DNA from: CAZLWA01 sp964563165
Lineage (GTDB): Bacteria > CLD3 > SB21
DNA length: 8,274 bases
NCBI GenBank assembly: GCA_964563165.1
Contig: CAZLWA010000061.1
Coordinates: forward strand, 1-8,274
Direction: 5' to 3'
Below the pieces are notes generated by a model. The model saw only the letters and a program-made list of their open reading frames with translations, was not told where the DNA came from and did no database searches. Positions within the stretch are counted from its first letter, which is position 1. Each line of letters opens with the position of its first letter. The translations under genes were made by a program, and so were the position numbers. Shown one piece after another: positions 5,616-8,274 of this stretch.

Positions 5616-7661
5616 TTACCAAATTTTGACTCTCACGCTGTCCGCGCGGTACATCGGATCACCGGGCTTGATACCAAACGCAGCGTAAAATTCCGGCATG
5701 TTCGAAAGCGGGCCGTTGACGCGGTATTTAGCGGGCGAGTGCACGTCCGACATGATCTGCCGGGCACTCGATTCATCGCGATAGGCTACCATCCAAGCGT
5801 ACGCGTATGCCAGAAAATACCGTTGATCGGCAGTAAGTCCGTTAATTTTAGCCTGCGACTTTCCCTGCGCTGTTTTTTTAAACGCGTCGTAGCCGATAAT
5901 GACGCCGCCCAGGTCTGCGATATTCTCCCCGAGCGTGGCTTCGCCGCGAACATGCAAACTGTCCAGGACGGTATAATTGTTAAATTGGCGCACCAGTATC
6001 TGAGCTTTCTGTGTAAATTTTTCACGGTCTTCTTTCGTCCACCAATCGTTGAGATTTCCGATCTCGTCATACTGACTGCCCTGATCATCAAAACCGTGAG
6101 TGATCTCGTGGCCGAACGTCGAGCCACCCACGATACCGTACAATACGGCGTCGTCCGGTAATTCTTTTCCAAAACCGGGAACGATGATGTTGCATGCCGG
6201 AATAACGATCTCATTATTGGTCGGATCGTAACCTGCATTATAAGTCTGCGGCGTCATTCGCCATTCTGTGCGATCCACGGGCTTTCCGTATCTTTTGATT
6301 ATTCGATTAAAAAGCCATTGATTGGCGCGCATGACGTTCAGAACGTAAGGTCCACGATCTACGTCCAACGCAGAATAATCTTTCCATTTGTCCGGGTAAC
6401 CGATCTTCTGCATGACGGTGCCGAGTTTTTTCAACGCCTTTTCCTTGGTCACACCGGACATCCAATCCAGGTTTTGAATATGATCTTTGTAAACCGCCAT
6501 CAGGTTATTTCCTATTTCAACCATCTTTTCTTTGGTGCGCGGCGGAAGGTAAGCAGACACATATTCCTGCCCGACCAATTCACCCAGAGAAGAATTGGTT
6601 TGTTCGACTACGCGCTTCCACCGGGGTTTCTGCTCTTTGGTGCCCGATAAGATCGTTCTATAAAAATGAAAATCCTGATCATCAAATTCTTTACTCAGAT
6701 ACGCGGCATAACTGTTGATCAGGTTCCATCGCAGGTACGCTTTCCAATCCTCAATCGGAACGGATCTCAACTCGTTGTTCACTTGCTTCAGAAACTCCGG
6801 CTGTCCAACGATGATGGAGTCCACATTTTGGAGCCCCATTCCCGCGGTCAGTTCTGCCCAACCGATAGCAGGCGTCAGCTTTTGAATTTCTCCCATCGAC
6901 ATCTTATTGTAATTGGCGTAAGGATCGCGCAGGTCTTCTATTTTACGGCTGGCTTTGGCAAGCGAGGTTTCCAATTTCATGATGCTCTGGCTGTATCGGT
7001 CAGCCGTTTTAGCGTCGTCTCCCATGAGTTGCAACATCTTTGCAATATGGTTCACATATTCCTTGCGGATATTGGCGTTGCGGGAGTCGGTATTAAAATA
7101 ATAATCGCGATCGGGCAGCCCGAGGCCGCCTTGGGAAACGAAAACGGAGTTCTTCGAACTGTTTTTATCGTCGCGCCCGACAAAAAATGAGAACATCGGC
7201 CCCGCCTGCAGCGATTGCAAACGGGCAACGGCAGGGATCAATTCATTTTTATCTTTGATCTCCGCAATCTTTTTGAATTCGCCGTCCAGCGGAGACAAGC
7301 CCGATTTTTCAATGGTCTCGGTATCCATGCCGCTGAAATAAAAATCGCCGATTTTTTGTTTGGCGTCTCCGGTTGGAGCGGAAGCTTTGGTGGAGTTTTC
7401 GCAGATCGCCTTCACGGCATCGTTGACGCTGTCCTGAACCATCCGCCAAATGCCGTTGTAATTTTCATCGGCCTTGATGGGGTTACTGCGGATCCAGCCG
7501 CCGTTGGCATACGTGAAAAAGTCTGTGCCGGCGGTGACCACGCTGTCACGGTGCTCGACGAGAGGATCCGAACCGGAGCGATCATTTTTTTGACAAGATG
7601 GCAATACTAAAGCAAGAAGGGCTGCAAAAAGTAACGGTTTTTTCATGGCGGCGTCTTTCAT
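5616..7661 (-). CDS. M13 family (neprilysin/PepO-like) zinc metallopeptidase, lipoprotein
   Basis: A 681-residue protein of the full length usual for bacterial M13 peptidases, with an N-terminal helical M13 region (about 45-430) and a catalytic C-terminal domain. Zinc site and catalysis: HEITH (518-522, His518, Glu519, His522), third ligand Glu579 in GENIADLGG with Asp583, and the transition-state pair His641/Arg647 in HSPAKYR. The substrate-binding motif, normally NAYY, reads NAGY (475-478). The usual C-terminal Cys-x-x-Trp ending is replaced by VRVKIW, with Val where Cys is expected. A signal peptide ends in LPSC with Cys23 as a probable lipidation site, so the enzyme should be anchored on the periplasmic or outer-membrane side and cleave peptides there. 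Met6 is a plausible alternative start (7646) that leaves a cleaner signal (MKKPLL); neither start has a strong Shine-Dalgarno. It has its own possible promoter upstream and a repeat element at its 3' end. Confidence 0.95.
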   Translation of the reverse strand: MKDAAMKKPLLFAALLALVLPSCQKNDRSGSDPLVEHRDSVVTAGTDFFTYANGGWIRSNPIKADENYNGIWRMVQDSVNDAVKAICENSTKASAPTGDAKQKIGDFYFSGMDTETIEKSGLSPLDGEFKKIAEIKDKNELIPAVARLQSLQAGPMFSFFVGRDDKNSSKNSVFVSQGGLGLPDRDYYFNTDSRNANIRKEYVNHIAKMLQLMGDDAKTADRYSQSIMKLETSLAKASRKIEDLRDPYANYNKMSMGEIQKLTPAIGWAELTAGMGLQNVDSIIVGQPEFLKQVNNELRSVPIEDWKAYLRWNLINSYAAYLSKEFDDQDFHFYRTILSGTKEQKPRWKRVVEQTNSSLGELVGQEYVSAYLPPRTKEKMVEIGNNLMAVYKDHIQNLDWMSGVTKEKALKKLGTVMQKIGYPDKWKDYSALDVDRGPYVLNVMRANQWLFNRIIKRYGKPVDRTEWRMTPQTYNAGYDPTNNEIVIPACNIIVPGFGKELPDDAVLYGIVGGSTFGHEITHGFDDQGSQYDEIGNLNDWWTKEDREKFTQKAQILVRQFNNYTVLDSLHVRGEATLGENIADLGGVIIGYDAFKKTAQGKSQAKINGLTADQRYFLAYAYAWMVAYRDESSARQIMSDVHSPAKYRVNGPLSNMPEFYAAFGIKPGDPMYRADSVRVKIW

Positions 7662-7682
7662 AAATTAATGATAAGGGAAGTG

Positions 7683-7711
7683 AATTTAAGCGCGATAGAT
7701 ATACGGCGCAA
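7683..7711 (-). promoter_or_regulatory. Possible promoter of the M13 peptidase gene
   Basis: On the minus strand TTGCGC (7711-7706) is followed after 17 bases by TAAATT (7688-7683). The -35 matches consensus at three positions and the -10 at four, so only the ideal spacing and the location about 22 bases before the start codon at 7661 recommend it. The short distance would leave a leader of roughly 15 bases. Confidence 0.3.
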
Positions 7712-7771
7712 CTGAAATTTTGTTCTAAAAAAATTTTCTGCCGCGAAGTTGCAGCCGAGCATAAGTTTTTA

Positions 7772-7885
7772 AACCACCCCGTCCTCCTCAGCCTGAGGCT
7801 GATGCGCCTCAGCCAGAGGCTGACAGGTCTGGCGCAGGACACCCCTTCCTTCGCAAGGCTCAGGACAGGCGCTTCGCAGGAGGGG
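7772..7885. repeat. Modular GC-rich palindromic repeat, copy 2 with expanded terminal loop
   Basis: The first 75 bases (7772-7846) equal copy 1 at 5519-5593 except for one base. The terminal hairpin differs: CCCC (7842-7845), a bulged T, and TCCT (7847-7850) pair with AGGAGGGG (7878-7885) across a loop of 27 bases (7851-7877), where copy 1 has a loop of three. The loop holds its own short CCTT/AAGG pairing (7848-7858). The element lies 44 bases downstream of the VOC protein's stop codon and about 110 bases upstream of the M13 start codon. Confidence 0.85.
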
Positions 7886-7929
7886 AACTCGTTCTGAATT
7901 CACAGGGGCGGTTAGTCATCATTACGTTC

Positions 7930-8274
7930 TTACTTTTCAATTTCTTCAAGCAGGCGGTCCAGATCAAGTGCGTGAGTAAACATTTCAAGCGATCCGTCCG
8001 GAAGATGCGGCCATTGCCCACGCGGGCGGTCCCAATAAAGTTCAACGCCGTTACGGTCCGGATCGTCCAGATAGATCGCTTCCGACACGCCATGGTCGGC
8101 TGAGCCGGTGATCGGATACCCGGCATCGAGCAGCCGCTTGAAAGCGATCGCAAGGTCTTGGCGCGTCGGATAAACGATAGCGGTGTGAAATAGTCCCGGC
8201 GAATTTACCGGAGCAGGCGATGCATTTTTGCTGTACCAGGTATTCAAACCTATATGGTGATGATAGCCTCCGGC
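7930..8274 (-). CDS. VOC superfamily (CatE-like) protein, C-terminal 114 residues only
   Basis: The reading frame is open to the right edge, so the 5' part of the gene is missing. An in-frame TTG at 8247 could be mistaken for a start, but the frame continues upstream as AGGYHHHIG-LNTW, a conserved motif of two-domain glyoxalase/extradiol dioxygenase-fold proteins such as Bacillus CatE. Further conserved blocks are DHGVSEAIYLDDPD and NGVELYWDRP. The His of the GGYHHHIG block and the Glu of GVELYWDR are the expected second and third metal ligands, so this part holds most of the metal site. The family includes catechol 2,3-dioxygenases and many enzymes of unknown substrate; none can be assigned here. 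Full members are about 260-300 residues, so over half is outside the window. A repeat element follows the stop codon. Confidence 0.88.
   Translation of the reverse strand, partial: AGGYHHHIGLNTWYSKNASPAPVNSPGLFHTAIVYPTRQDLAIAFKRLLDAGYPITGSADHGVSEAIYLDDPDRNGVELYWDRPRGQWPHLPDGSLEMFTHALDLDRLLEEIEK

Noticed and set aside
5739..7610. Plus-strand reading frames of up to 174 codons opposite the M13 peptidase gene
   Set aside because: They are shadows of a gene with full catalytic motifs; none shows a recognisable domain or start signal.
7930..8247. A complete 105-residue gene starting at TTG 8247
   Set aside because: The frame stays open to the window edge and the upstream residues AGGYHHHIG belong to a conserved family motif, so the true start is outside the window.

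Overview
The window carries six or seven genes in three blocks and reads like a chromosomal segment of a Gram-negative, respiring, probably uncultured bacterium of intermediate GC. The Gram-negative inference rests on an exported lipoprotein peptidase, a Tat-dependent Rieske protein and a periplasmic c-type heme. The abundance of short palindromic and heptameric intergenic repeats, the lipoprotein M13 peptidase and the pyrophosphate-type phosphofructokinase would fit the Bacteroidota/Ignavibacteria/Calditrichota neighbourhood. That placement is an inference; nothing here fixes the phylum. I see no rRNA, tRNA, CRISPR array, insertion sequence or phage gene.

Left block (minus strand, 3074 to 23): a three-gene respiratory operon read Rieske Fe-S protein, then a single-chain b6f-like cytochrome b, then a cytochrome bd-like membrane protein with a C-terminal heme c domain. 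A near-consensus sigma-70 promoter (3192-3220) sits upstream. No cytochrome c1 or f gene is present. The heme c domain of the third protein, predicted to be periplasmic, is the natural candidate for the electron acceptor of the Rieske centre. The set looks like a compact quinol-oxidising module joined genetically to a bd-type module, and it is the most interesting thing in the window.

Middle (3075-4825): a 536-bp intergenic region with a cluster of four three-base-loop palindromes (REP-like), then a plus-strand 6-phosphofructokinase with the Asp/Lys signature of pyrophosphate-dependent enzymes. It converges on the minus-strand gene at 4824-5456. A nested palindrome fills the gap and overlaps both stop codons.

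Right block (minus strand, 8274 to 4824): the C-terminal part of a two-domain VOC (glyoxalase/extradiol dioxygenase fold) protein running off the right edge, an M13 (neprilysin-like) zinc metallopeptidase lipoprotein, and a soluble acidic protein that tentatively resembles the DUF1517 family. Two copies of a modular GC-rich palindromic repeat (5519-5609 and 7772-7885) lie just 3' of the M13 and VOC genes. One has an extra segment in its terminal hairpin loop. With the element at 4774-4825 they suggest a family of small nested-palindrome elements that settles at gene 3' ends.
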